From positions 620,001-684,000 of the forward strand of contig JAJKFH010003305.1 of NCBI GenBank assembly GCA_023333565.1: a DNA stretch of 64,000 nt, read 5' to 3'. Below, piece after piece: positions 39,647 through 50,598 of the stretch (positions are counted from its first letter, which is position 1; each line of letters opens with the position of its first letter). Under the pieces are notes generated by a model. The model made no database searches. It was not told the DNA's origin and worked only from the letters and a program-made list of their open reading frames with translations. Source of the stretch: Puffinus mauretanicus (lineage: Eukaryota > Chordata > Aves > Procellariiformes > Procellariidae). The position numbers were made by a program, and so were the translations under genes.

Positions 39647-40289
39647 ATGCAAGTCAATAGCATTGTTTCGGACAGGAATTAAAATGCTGCTTTGGATCTC
39701 TTTTGTAAGTTTCTTAGTGTCACCACGTTAAGATTTTTCTTTTAAAGGAAATTTTTAAATCCTCAAACTGCTGCAGGTTGCCACAGAAACTATTTTGTAT
39801 TTTTCTGGTTTGTACAGATCTAATACCTCTTGGATACAAATTGCTTTGCTTTGACATAATCCAGCAGTGCAGTCTACATAATGCAAACAGTAATTGTCAC
39901 GTTTAAACTTGTTTCCTTCTGTGTCACTGATTTATTGGTATTTAAACAGTGTTTACAGCATGGAAATTGCAGAAGTTCCTTCCAAATCCTTTGCCCTTTA
40001 ATACTTTTTGTTTCATTGTACGCATTACAGAACTGGCATATAGAAAAGCTAGGCACTAATCATTGAAATTCAGCCTCTTGGTTTCAGGGAGCTCATATCA
40101 AAAGTAAGTTGGGTTGTGGTCTCTAGGCAGTTGTGTCACAAAACCACTTCAGGAAGAGCTATTACTGCTGAGGAAGAATAGGTAGCACTTAGGTGCCTTG
40201 AGACTACTCCAGTTGGACCTGCTCTTACTGCTGGGTCCTAGAAGATGACCAGAGAAGAGGTGGTGGAGCTTGAGACTGAGGAGTCTGGG

Positions 40290-40440
40290 CTTTGCTTTTA
40301 TTCCTGCCATTGTGAACAGGGTGTGTGACCTTGGGCACACACTCGCTTGCCTTGATTTCTGTCTCAAATCAAGTCTCATAAACTAGTTGGGAATGTTTTT
40401 AAAATCTATTATTTCAAAGGGCTTTGAGACATTCAGAGAA
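40290..40440 (+). mobile_element. MIR-like SINE fragment, sense
   Basis: Contains 'cctgccattgtgaacagggt', 'gtgtgtgaccttgggcac' and, further on, 'aaagggctttgagacattca', in the order seen in MIR-family elements (…tgtgtgaccttgggcaag… and the …gctttgagat… tail). The middle is poorly preserved. It ends about 190 bases before the p53-type site. Confidence 0.5.
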
Positions 40441-40632
40441 AATTCACTTACTGATATTTAAATTGAAATAAAGTAATTTAAGTATTTAAATTCATATAAG
40501 AATAATATATTCTCTGTGAAATAGAAACAGTTCAATGTTTGTGGTGCTCTAATTCCAGTGAAGAGTGGTAGGTCTGTGGAACAAAGTGCTTTGTAGCAGA
40601 GGGGGAGTACTCGTTCTCAGTTCTTTAAATCC

Positions 40633-40652
40633 ATGCAAGTGCAGACATGTCT
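40633..40652 (+). promoter_or_regulatory. Candidate p53 response element
   Basis: Two decamers abut with no spacer: ATGCAAGTGC (40633-40642) and AGACATGTCT (40643-40652). Against RRRCWWGYYY the second is a perfect palindromic half-site. The first has an intact CWWG core with two mismatches, making 18 of 20 overall. It lies about 1.6 kb downstream of candidate exon 1. Human SESN1 (PA26) is a direct p53 target with a functional site reported in an intron that drives the shorter transcripts, so an intronic site near the short promoter is expected. Binding itself is inferred. Confidence 0.55.
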
Positions 40653-42725
40653 AGTGCTTCAGTTGAATGACAGTCTGAGATACCCAGAAAATGTAATGAG
40701 TGCAAAAATTTAGAGTACATTAGCATTTTTGGGATCATTTTCCTGTCATTTTAACATGAATCATGGTTTGTTTGAGAAAGCCACAACAATTGCAGCTACT
40801 TCTGGATTAGGTAAATGAATAAATTAGGAAAAACTGCCAGTTCTGCTTAGCCCCACATTTAGAAAAGGTGTAGGATTTGTGGGATTTTTTTATAGGAGAA
40901 GCATCATATTTAATCCCTACTCTTTCTTTCTTAATCCCTTCATTTCCAAAAGCTACCCATCTGATAAGGAAACTATAGTAGCTACTGCATTTAGCAGAAC
41001 TGAAAATACGGCTTTTAAGCTGAGTATGTATCAGCTTGTCCTGTGAGGCCCGTTGTGCCAGCCATTGTCGTTAAGATCCTAAACAAGGAAACTCCGAATT
41101 TGTAGCCTGTCAGTGTCACCACCAGTGAGGTTTTGCCATCGGTGACCTTTAAAGGGGAAGTAGGAACCAGACACCGTGAGTGAAGCAGCAGCAGTACGAG
41201 GCCTCTTAGTCTGGTAAGTGCCAAAGTCTCCCTTGGAAATGCAGTGTGAGCTTCTTGGACGCTTGGATGCTTTGGGGCATTTTATCCTATAAGCATATAG
41301 AGCTCTAAATGGCTATTTTTATTGTCAGCTTCAAATACATACCATAGTATACTAAGCTGAATTTTCAGCACTGGCACATTGCGGGGGTTAATTTTATGAG
41401 AGGATTGTGTTGAAGAGTTTTTAACCCACAGCTCACTGTGCCTTTCTTAACCCTAAGCTTAGGTAGGAATATACTTAGATTATGTAAAATGATCACTGGT
41501 TGTCTAGGAAAATGTTACCTCCAAAAAAGGTGATCTCAAACTCATTTCCCTTCTCTGGTTCCTTCCTTTAGATTGTTTTATATTGCCTTACAGTGTGTGA
41601 TTTTTTCATATAATTTTGTTTGAATCTAGCAGTATTTAGTGCTTAATCAGGACACAGATGATTCAGATGAAGATGTGAATCCAAATGTTTAGTGAAGTAA
41701 ATTGATAATTATATTTTCACTTTGCCTGTGGCTTGTCTGTGATAAAATGTTCTTTCTGCCATTTAGAAGAGGCTTAAGTAAGTATGTAAATAAGTCTCTC
41801 TGGGAGATAGAACATTTGATATTGGTACTGTCTGTACTTGAGGGGAGCAAAATGACTCACTGCTAACACCAGGGAAGCAGTCTGAAGATTGTGGTTCATA
41901 GCTAGTGCTCAGCTCATGAATCCTGAATGACTGACAATGAACAGTTTGGGAACAGTCTCCATCCTCATCTGACAAAACTATAATTGAGTTTTGGGAGAGG
42001 TTTTGTGATAAGAGGCAGAGCTCTAGCTGCCAGGAACCAGCAGTGGGGGAGGAACAGGGATCTGAAAAAGCATTTTAGGCACACTATGGAGCCAGAGCTG
42101 TAGCTAAGGTTAGGTAGCTGTTCCTCTTCTAGAGGCCCTGTGTCTCGGCTTGTAACTTAACTCTGCTTCAGTGTTTCTGGGTGGAATTTCTGATATTGGG
42201 TGTCTGTTTAGAAGTGACTTTTTGTTTTCTTCACTTATGTTTTAAAGAGGTTCGGAACCAAAGCAAATGATGTTCTACGACTAGCAGAGGTGATGCGTGT
42301 TGTACTAGAAGTATTAAAAAACCTCTTCTAAACATTTGCAGTTCAATTTTCCATCTCAGGCTTTTACTTAAGTTTGATAGGAATGCTGTTCTTGTCAAGA
42401 AGCTTAAAAAAGTTACCTAAAAGTGGACTTGATTGACAGAGTCTTAAGGTACAGAAAAGCCGTAAGTAGAGTGAGTTTATACGTGTTTGTGGTTTTAGAG
42501 TGGTCTCCTCTGAGCATATATGTACATGCAGTACAGATTTTTGGTCTGGTTGTCATTGTTGGATGTACTAAGTGGGCCCAACTGGTGAGAGAGAATGGTA
42601 ACTGGGAAGTATATCATTTTGTTTGCAGACTTGTCTCATTAACTCTTCTGTGTCAGCTCTGAAGAGCTGTTTCTTGTAAATTTGCATAAAACATATTTCC
42701 TGGCTGAGAAGTCTCTGAAAAGGCA

Positions 42726-42940
42726 CACAGTCTGATGGTTAGGGCATTAGCCCATGACTTGAAAGATCTCAGCTCAAGCTGCCAGTCTTCTGCAGCAGCC
42801 TCTGTTAGACATGTAGCTTTTCTGTTTCTCAGGTTTTTTGCTAAATGGGAGATAATACACTTGTCCTACCTCACAGGAATGTTGCATGAATTAAATACAT
42901 GAGATGAGATGCTCAGATATGGCAGTGATAAGGGACATGT
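42726..42940 (+). mobile_element. MIR-like (CORE-SINE) element, sense
   Basis: A near full-length tRNA-derived SINE of the MIR type: tRNA-like head (ctgatggttagggcatta), CORE region, then 'tttctgtttctcagg', 'taaatgggagataatacact', 'cctacctcacaggaatgttg' and 'gaattaaatacatgagatga'. These follow the order of the mammalian MIR consensus (…cctcagttt…taaaatggggataata…cctacctcatagggttgt…gattaaatga…). It lies in SESN1 intron 1. MIR-type SINEs are early amniote or older, so the copy is ancient. Confidence 0.75.
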
Positions 42941-43308
42941 AGATTCAGAAATGGTAGGTATCTGGTGAACGTAGTTCCCATGGAACTAATAATAGTGGCT
43001 GTACAGAAATACAAGTTACATTACAGAAGGGGAAAGAGGATGCTTTTCTGTGATTTCCGAGTTGTCTCCCCAAGCATAGCGATACAGCATTTATATGGCT
43101 AAAGTCTTGCTTCTCTGTCAAGGTATGTCTGGAGGGTGAGCAGCAGAGTGGATGGCCACCTGGAGAGGCCCACGTCCCTCCATTAGCTGTGAGCTTCAGG
43201 GTGTTGAAGGTGAAATCTCTTCCACCCTTGCTTGGTGCTCAGCTTTGCAGCCATCTGGGTTTTATGTTCTGGCTTTGAAGATGGACTGCGTCTGATGCAT
43301 CATCATCG

Positions 43309-43309
<1 letters not shown>

Positions 43310-43367
<58 letters not shown>
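43310..43367 (+). repeat. (ATT)n microsatellite in SESN1 intron 1
   Basis: About 19 perfect ATT/TTA units after a short CATCATCGTC lead. It yields a poly-tyrosine open frame that is not a gene. Confidence 0.97.
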
Positions 43368-44154
43368 TAGTATTAGCACCTAAAGTCTCAGTTGTGGTTG
43401 GCTTTCTGCTGAGCTTGGAGCTGTATTCAGCTGCAGAGTTTCTAGACTGAGTGGAAGTGGTGTGGCAAGATTAACAAACAGGAGGAAAGAAGCCAGGAGG
43501 AGTTTAATGCAGAAAACACGGCACTAAGTAAGTCACTTTGGTGTGCAACTCGGTGCTCTGGAATCGCATGAAAGTTGCTATTACTTTTGTAATAACCAAA
43601 ATAAATATCGATTGGTTGCAACTGCTGCTCGTCCTAGCCCCGGCTGCTTCTCCGAGTGCTTGTCAGTGCTCCAGGTGAGGTGCTGCTTTAAGAGGAAGGT
43701 GCGGGAGAAAGATGTGGTGGTGTGGCTGGTCAGGATGCAGGTCTTGCCTTTCAGAGGGAAAACTGGAGAGCGGTCTCCTTGAGTTGAGTGTATTTGGAAG
43801 ATGGAGGCTTAGTGAAAGGCCTCATGGAGCATAGAAATATGTTCAAAACGAAGGGAAGGCACTCTAGGACTGTTTCGAGAATTATTACTGTATTGTCTAT
43901 ATGGTATTTGAAATGTTGGGATACTGGGAGCACCTGGACATGCCTGCTATTTCTCAAGTACTAGGAGAACTCGATTAAATGCTGCTTCTGAAAAAGAGGG
44001 GGAAATAGTTTTTAAAAAGTCTGCCATAGTTTGTAACTGAAAAATAACAATTTTCAGAAGCTTTCTAATGGGTCAGAATTTATACAACTCTCATGACTGG
44101 GCAAACATGCACCTTATGACAACAAACTTATTTCTATTCTCAGCATCCTCTGGA

Positions 44155-44275
44155 AGAAACATATTTACCCTCATTTTGCAGGTGGGAAACTGAGGCTCGT
44201 CTTCACAAATCCTTTGCAACGTCTCTGTCAGAAGAGAGACGTGAACCCAGGCTTCTCAAGTACTAGGCTGGTGCC
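44155..44275 (-). mobile_element. MIR-like (CORE-SINE) fragment, antisense
   Basis: The complement of the MIR middle and tRNA-like parts: 'attttgcaggtgggaaactg', 'aggctcgtcttcacaaatcc' and 'cgtgaacccaggcttctcaa', corresponding to the antisense wording '…acagatgaggaaactgaggc…gaacccagg…'. It lies 1.2 kb from the sense copy at 42726, in inverted orientation. Confidence 0.65.
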
Positions 44276-46717
44276 ATGATTTCAGGAGGATGCTTTCTCT
44301 CGTGAGGGAAAACAAAGCAACTTACTCAATCCTCCAAAAACCCCTAAGTCAGTTTGCAGAGAGGGTTTGGCTACTTAAGTAATGTAAACTGTTATATGCA
44401 GTGTAATCATAGTATTTTGACATCTGCATGCATTAAAAAAATGTGAAGTGTATTGATACTGATGTATTTTAGACTGTGAGGCAAAATATGTTAGCAGCCT
44501 GCTGATCTCAGGTTCTTAAATCTTGGGGTTTTTTTTCTTCCTCTAACTGTTCTGGGAAAGGGGAAGACTGAAACATAGTTATTCAAGAATTAAACTTCAA
44601 GGTATTTCTCTTGGAGTGCTTGAGTTGGCAGACAACTGCAGACATCTGCTAAGTTAAATGATGTGTACAGACTTTTTTTGCTGTCATTTGGATGTAAGAT
44701 GTTTCTCTAATTTGCTAGTGTAGTTGTAGCCGAGATAAGAGCTAGAGCTTTGAGGAGAGAGGGTGTTTTTAAGATATAAATTCCATCCTACAAGTGGCAT
44801 TGCTGGAGACTTGGCTGACGGGCAAAATTTGTTTGTGAATGTTGGGACCCTCAGCCGAAAAAAGCTACTTTACTGTCCCAGGGAAAATGTAAAAAGACTA
44901 GTGGTAAGAGCTGCCCTTTGATCTCACTTTATCCAAATAAGACTTGAGAAATGAAGGCATCTGATTTAGGATTTAAGGAGCCTGTCAGAGTCTGATGGGC
45001 TTTGGTGGTTCCAACTTAGACCTGTGCTGATTGTTTCCAGCCCTCTGAAGCTGGTTTTTAATCTTAGGGGAAAGTTCAGGGAACAGTAACTGATTAATAA
45101 AATTGCTTCTCGTACAATGAACTCGTGCAAATAGAAACCTCAGCTAAAGACAGAAAAAGTGCAGAAGTGAGTGCGACCAGTATTGCTTGTTTATAACAAC
45201 CTTTATCTATGTGGGGAAAATGTAGCAAAGTTAAAAGCTGCATTTGGCAGGCAGCTTTTGGGGGCTTCATTTACTCTTGAGGCCTAAACCAGCTGAAGGT
45301 GCCCCTCTGCTCTGTGTGGCCTGAACTGGCTCAATACATGGCATTTATTCATCTAGACCCAGTTGAGAACCTTGATGGGGTTGGTATCATCAGAAAATGA
45401 GTGGTTTGGGCTATGGAATGGGGGCAACGGATGTGTTTTAAAAGATGACTGGGGAGAGGGAACAGATAAGGAGCCCAAACCATTAGTTTATATATAGCCT
45501 AGTGTTTTGCACTCAGCTCCATCCCCGGCTTTAACCCCAGGTCTCCCTCCATCTGTAAGAGCACCCTGCCATCAGCTGCCCCGTTGGGAGCTGCTCCTGG
45601 TGGCAGGGCTCCCATCTTTCCTGGGGAAGCCATGCTGCTGGCTGGGGAGTAATCCCCTCAGGAGAGCTGGTTTGCAGCGAGTGCTGCGCACATGGGGGAG
45701 TGAGCCTCTGTAGCGATGGGGAGGTGGGCACGTGCGAATGTGCCAGGGGAGGCCGTGTCCTGCTTTGGTACATGCCCCGTGGATCCTGCTGTGCCTTCTC
45801 TGAGGGCTGCTCCATGCCAAACGCAGAAGCTGCACTTGAACCCATGGCTCCCAGCCTTCCAAAGGGAACGGTTTAACAGGCAGGACACAAATGCACCCAA
45901 GTCTTTTATGCAGTTTGCTCCTTGGCTGCACGAAGGGCCCAGGGTGCCGGAGGCCTGGCTGAAAGCTCCGTCTAGCTGAGGGAGAGGGCAAGCAGTGAAC
46001 TGCTGGAGGGGTATCCAGCCTCCCTCTTACCTGCAAGGCAGCATATCCACAGAAGTGTGCAAGGACGTGGCGGCTGCTGCTCTGATTGAGCAAAATCCCC
46101 TCCCTCCCTCCCAACGTGAATAGCTTTTTATCCTTTCTTAAAAAGAAAGCAGATGCAAATGTAGATCAGGTACTTTCAGCAGTTTAAGAGCTCTTTGAGG
46201 TTGGGGAAAAAGAAATCTGATTAGGGTTACAGCTGTTTCATTTCCTGACAGATGCACAGAGTGTTATGTGCTGGCGCACTGCGGATGTACACACACACAT
46301 CAGTCTCATTTTGTATCAGTGGCATAACCACACAGCAGCCAACTATGTACTGAACTCCTTGTCCTGGACACCCTGCCAAAATATGCTTTATGCAGAATTT
46401 TCTGTGAACCAGGTTGTAGTGTGTGTGCACGCATATAAATTTGTGTATGTTTTCTTCGGTTGGCAGGGCCTTTGTTGTTGAATTTTTTGTTGCTGGAGTG
46501 GGGCAGTACACTGTAAACAAGTGTGGCTAATTATAAAGCACTTGTATAAAAAATGATTTGCATTTGTACAAATGGTACTAGTAAAAGTACCCGTGTAAGA
46601 GTACCATGAGTACCCAAATAAGCCCAGCTCTGGATGGAGAACTCTTTTCTTTGTTGCAACCACAGCTAAAAAACTGTTTATAACTAAATGCTGAGATGGT
46701 GTAATTTTCTTTTCTAG

Positions 46718-46783
46718 GAACTTGGAATAAGAATTCCTAGACCACTGGGACACGGACCAAGCAGATTCATCCCCGAGAAGGAG
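46718..46783 (+). CDS. SESN1: SESN1 exon 2
   Basis: Twenty-two codons reading ELGIRIPRPLGHGPSRFIPE and then KE. This is the first exon shared by all SESN1 isoforms, marking the start of the conserved sestrin domain. The acceptor is strong (pyrimidine tract then TAG). The donor GAG|gtgtgg is a weak match to consensus. Phase 0 at both ends, so it accepts either a long or a short first exon. Identity is secure because human SESN1 has the same stretch at its alternative-first-exon junction. Confidence 0.96.
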
Positions 46784-47668
46784 GTGTGGTACTGTTTTCA
46801 AGTACACAGTGAACTTTATGCTTTTAAGGAACACCCTTTTAGTAGTAACCCACATTTGGTTTCAGGACAGCTGCTGAGCTCCAAAACATTTTCAGTTGTG
46901 ATTACATGCAGTCCTGGTGAGACTTTGGCCACAGTTCTAGTGTACAGAAGCAGTGAGAGCCCTTTGGAATAGTTATGACCTCTCCTGTACTGCTATCTAG
47001 CATAAGAGAAACCCAATACTGTTTTCTGTAAGAGCGTCTCTTTCCTTGTGAGCATCGGATGTGCGTTCCTACTGGTCCACAAGGCACCTGCCCCCCTGCT
47101 CTGGGGTTGCTTTTTCTTGAGCTGCCTCTACCGTTCTGAATAGTCTGAGAAGCTTCAGAGTGCTGTGGCTGAGCATTTCTGGTGCTTCTCTCCTGATCGT
47201 CTGGTAAGAGAATTTGGAGCAGAGGAAAAGTTAGCAATATGCCTGTGGTTTATTTTAGAGCCTTAAGTTTCAATTTCCTTTTATTTCTCCCTCTTGTCAG
47301 CTTAGCTAGCTTTTTACTTCTTTCCTTCTTTTTCCCTTACTAGAAATGATTATTCAATTAGCTTTTTGTTGTTATGATAAACTAGGTTAGATCAGTTTGG
47401 AGCATTCAAGAAAGTGAAGGTGAGACAGTTAAAAATGAGAAGTCAGTGTTGTACAAGAGAAAAGTGTAAAGCCAAAAATCTCCTTTTGCTGATATTACCA
47501 CTTGTGATTTCCTAAATGAAAGGTGTTAAAGGGATTTTATGTGCCTTGCCTCATGTGCATTGATTTAATGCCATTAATAGATTTATAATATAATTCCTTT
47601 CACTGGGGCCTCTGGGTGCTGTGGTAATATATTTACTGTTTTGCTAATTGCTCTTTCTGTTCAATCAG

Positions 47669-47869
47669 ACAATTCAAGTGGGAAACGAAGACGCCATGAT
47701 GCACACACTGTTTGCAGATTCTTTTGCTACACTGGGCCGATTGGACAATGTTACCTTGGTGATGGTTTTCCACCCGCAGTATCTTGAAAGCTTTCTAAAA
47801 ACTCAGCACTATCTACTGCAAATGGATGGTCCACTCCCGCTTCATTACCGACACTACATCGGGATAATG
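47669..47869 (+). CDS. SESN1: SESN1 exon 3
   Basis: Sixty-seven codons from T-I-Q-V-G-N-E-D-A to R-H-Y-I-G-I-M. This is the N-terminal helical part of the sestrin A domain, including [13 protein letters not shown] and the [13 protein letters not shown] helix. Acceptor 'tctgttcaatcag', donor ATG|gtatgc, phase 0 on both sides. The first residues (T-I against I-L or M-L in human) are among the few differences from the mammalian protein. Confidence 0.97.
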
Positions 47870-48832
47870 GTATGCTGGAACGTAAAGCTGCAAGCAGAAA
47901 CAGCCACTTTGGCAACAGTCTCTGGTCTTGTTTAATAGCAGTTATTACTGTGTTTTGCAGTTTCTAGTTGGAAAGGCATTTCATCAGGAGCTAAGGGGAA
48001 AAACAGAGTAGGTTTGTTTGTGTCTTGTTTACAAATTGTTTCATAAGACCAGTATTTTATGTTCATAGTTTCGGTAGGACTCTCAGAAAGAGGGGGAAAA
48101 AATCTGTTATGAAAATAAGACAATTGTTTATTTTTGGTTTCGTTAGTATCTCAGAAACCGTTTTTCAGGAAAGCTTGTTTGTGTGTGTGTCCTGTCAAAT
48201 ACACCTCCCTCTAACTCAGTAGTCCGTCCCATCATCCGTTTCTGAATCTCTGGATTCTAAGCAAGTTTTCTGCCAGAAGTAGTTGATTTCATAATTTCCA
48301 ATCTGCCAGTTCAATGATCTTTGCTTGCTGAAGTTGAATTAAAGTTTTGGGCTGTGTCTTAATTTGATGGGGAAAGTATTGCTGTTTGAAGAAGTGATAC
48401 TGGGTCTGTTCTTTGCTGCAAAGTTGCTCTTAGTCTCTCTTGCTATATGCATTCTAAAACCTGCTTTTGTTTTTGCTGGTAAAGATTCACATAGAGGCAG
48501 CCTTGCTTCTTCCCCACTGGAGAGTACTTTGCAGTATGGATTACTTGCTTCAGGACATACAACAAATCTCTGCCTGTACTTCTCCCTGGATGTAGGCATG
48601 TTGCACCTGTAGCCAGCATGGTTGTGATGTATACGAATGAGGAATATTTATGTTGTGAGAACAATAATCAAAACAGGCTGATGTGTTAATCTCAATTTTT
48701 TTTAGTTCAGCCTTTGATCACTGCAAGTCTTACTCTTGAATATTTTGAGGAAATGATGACTTACGGTATTTGTCATAAAGCACTAACTTACTGTAATTGT
48801 TTTCTGTATCACAATTGTGTTTTCCTTTCTAG

Positions 48833-49015
48833 GCTGCAGCACGACATCAGTGTTCTTACCTTGTTAACCTCCATGTGAATGACTTCCTTCATGTCGGTGG
48901 AGATCCTAAATGGTTGAATGGTCTGGAAAATGCACCTCAAAAACTGCAAAATTTAGGAGAACTGAACAAAATGTTGGCTCACCGACCCTGGCTTATCACC
49001 AAGGAACATATCGAG
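48833..49015 (+). CDS. SESN1: SESN1 exon 4 (AhpD-like active-site exon)
   Basis: Sixty-one codons beginning [18 protein letters not shown]. The Cys (48851-48853), Tyr (48857-48859) and His (48872-48874) match the Cys125, Tyr127 and His132 set of human SESN2, which forms the AhpD-like peroxidase centre of the A domain, so the redox site is intact. The exon ends [10 protein letters not shown]. Acceptor 'tttcctttctag', donor GAG|gtagat, phase 0 at both ends. Confidence 0.97.
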
Positions 49016-50355
49016 GTAGATCTTCATGGAGTAATGTGAATGTACCCTTGCTTTTCAGTAACGCAATCACAGATTGTTAGGGTTAAGAGCCAGACAGGGT
49101 GAAAGTGTTCTGTGTTACTAACTTTCATTTCAGTGTTGTATCACTGTGAATACTGCACGATACAATATCACTTTTGCTCTTGTAAAACTAACATGGTCAT
49201 AACTGGTCTTAAGTGACTAACAAATTTAATTTACAACACGCTGACATTTCAGAGTCGTCATGTCAGAATTCTGTTAGTGCGATGACGATGTGCTCAGGTG
49301 TGTGCTTCCCTAAGTCGTGTGCTTTCAGTAGCCAGAACCCCCTGAGCATTTCTGAGGTGCTGCCAGAGGTTAGGCAGAACGCCCATCACACGTGTTTGTC
49401 TCAACTGCTGCTGGTTCAGACGCTCAGTTTTCAGGCCGGGTTGGAGGGAGCAGGCTGGCAGGACAGCCCCGGGGAGCGGTGGTGGTACAAGCCAGCCAGG
49501 GCTGCGGCACCAACAAGGCACCAAGCGTCTGCTTCCGCTGCCCCCTCCTCTGAGGGCTGCCCGGATCAGCCAGCTTCGAGGCTGCGTGCAGCGTGCGTGC
49601 AGCGACGGCAGCTCTCGCGGCAGGGGCACGCCTGCCCCGGGCCTGACCGGGGTTGCTGAAGCAACTCCTCCTCCTCTGCTCTTCTCTTTACCCTTAGCGA
49701 GGAGGAAGTGGGTGCCCGGACTTTCTCGGCGCCGTCTGCCAGGTGGAGAGGCGGTGGCAGATCTTGCTGGGAGGCAGGACGCTGGGCTGTGGGGGAGGGG
49801 GCGCGCTCTGCCAGAAGGCCCCAAACCTCCCACACTTTCCTGCCTGAAGGGGAAGTTGGGGTTTGAAGCTTCGTGTCAAATGTAGAGCATTCCACCCACA
49901 GGGACAAGATGGAGGGAGCCCGGCCCTGATGCCAGGTTTTTACACAGCTGATCCGCAAGGAGTTGCCAGGGTTTTCTGAGACTGTAAAGACCAGTTGAAG
50001 AAACATGTGACTGTTGTGGTTGCATCGTCATCAGAGGTGTGAAATTTCAGTGCAAATTGGTCTGGCCTCAATACAAACCATATGGTGCAAAATAGAAACC
50101 CCAACTGATTCAATAGCTGAGGGCCAGAGAGGGGGGAGAAGTCATCTCCTGTGTGGCTTAACCACATGAGTCTGTGGCCGGCAGGTAACCTGGTAACAGG
50201 ACACTGAGCACACTAACGGCAGCAGAGCGTTAGGAAGCAATTATGGACTTTGGAAAAATAATTTTATCTGGTAAAGAAATGTGTTGATAAACTGCACTAA
50301 GGCGGGATCATTTGAATGACTTAAATTAATACTTTTGTCTTGCATAATTTTAAAG

Positions 50356-50598
50356 CAACTTTTGAAGACTGAAGAGAACAGCTGGTCCCTGGCAGAGCTG
50401 ATCCACGCAGTCGTTCTCCTGACACAGTACCACTCCCTTGCTTCCTTCACGTTTGGTTGTGGAATCAGCCCAGAGATCGACTGTGAAGGTGGTCACACCT
50501 TCAGGCCCCCTTCCGTCAGTAACTATTGCATATGCGATATTACAAATGGTTACCACGGGGCGGATGAAATTCATGCCAGCCCAACTGGAAGTATTCCA
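50356..50598 (+). CDS. SESN1: SESN1 exon 5
   Basis: Eighty-one codons from [10 protein letters not shown] to S-P-T-G-S-I-P. The start completes the A-domain helices ([19 protein letters not shown]); the rest carries the conserved [18 protein letters not shown] segment. The last 15 or so residues enter the linker between the two sestrin lobes and are the part least like the mammalian protein. The acceptor 'attttaaag' has a poor pyrimidine tract; the donor CCA|gtaagt is ideal. Confidence 0.96.

Larger units (their letters stand above)
39073..46717 (+). other. SESN1 intron 1 (short transcript), 7.6 kb
   Basis: Runs from the gtaccc donor to the pyrimidine-rich acceptor 'ttttcttttctag'. It contains three MIR-like SINE remnants (about 40290-40440, 42726-42940 and, inverted, 44155-44275), a p53-type element at 40633-40652, an ATT microsatellite at 43310-43367 and a GC-richer patch at about 45500-46110. 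No exon of the long-isoform N terminus was recognised in it. Confidence 0.6.

Noticed and set aside
43232..43450. Poly-tyrosine open frame
   Set aside because: Product of the ATT microsatellite.
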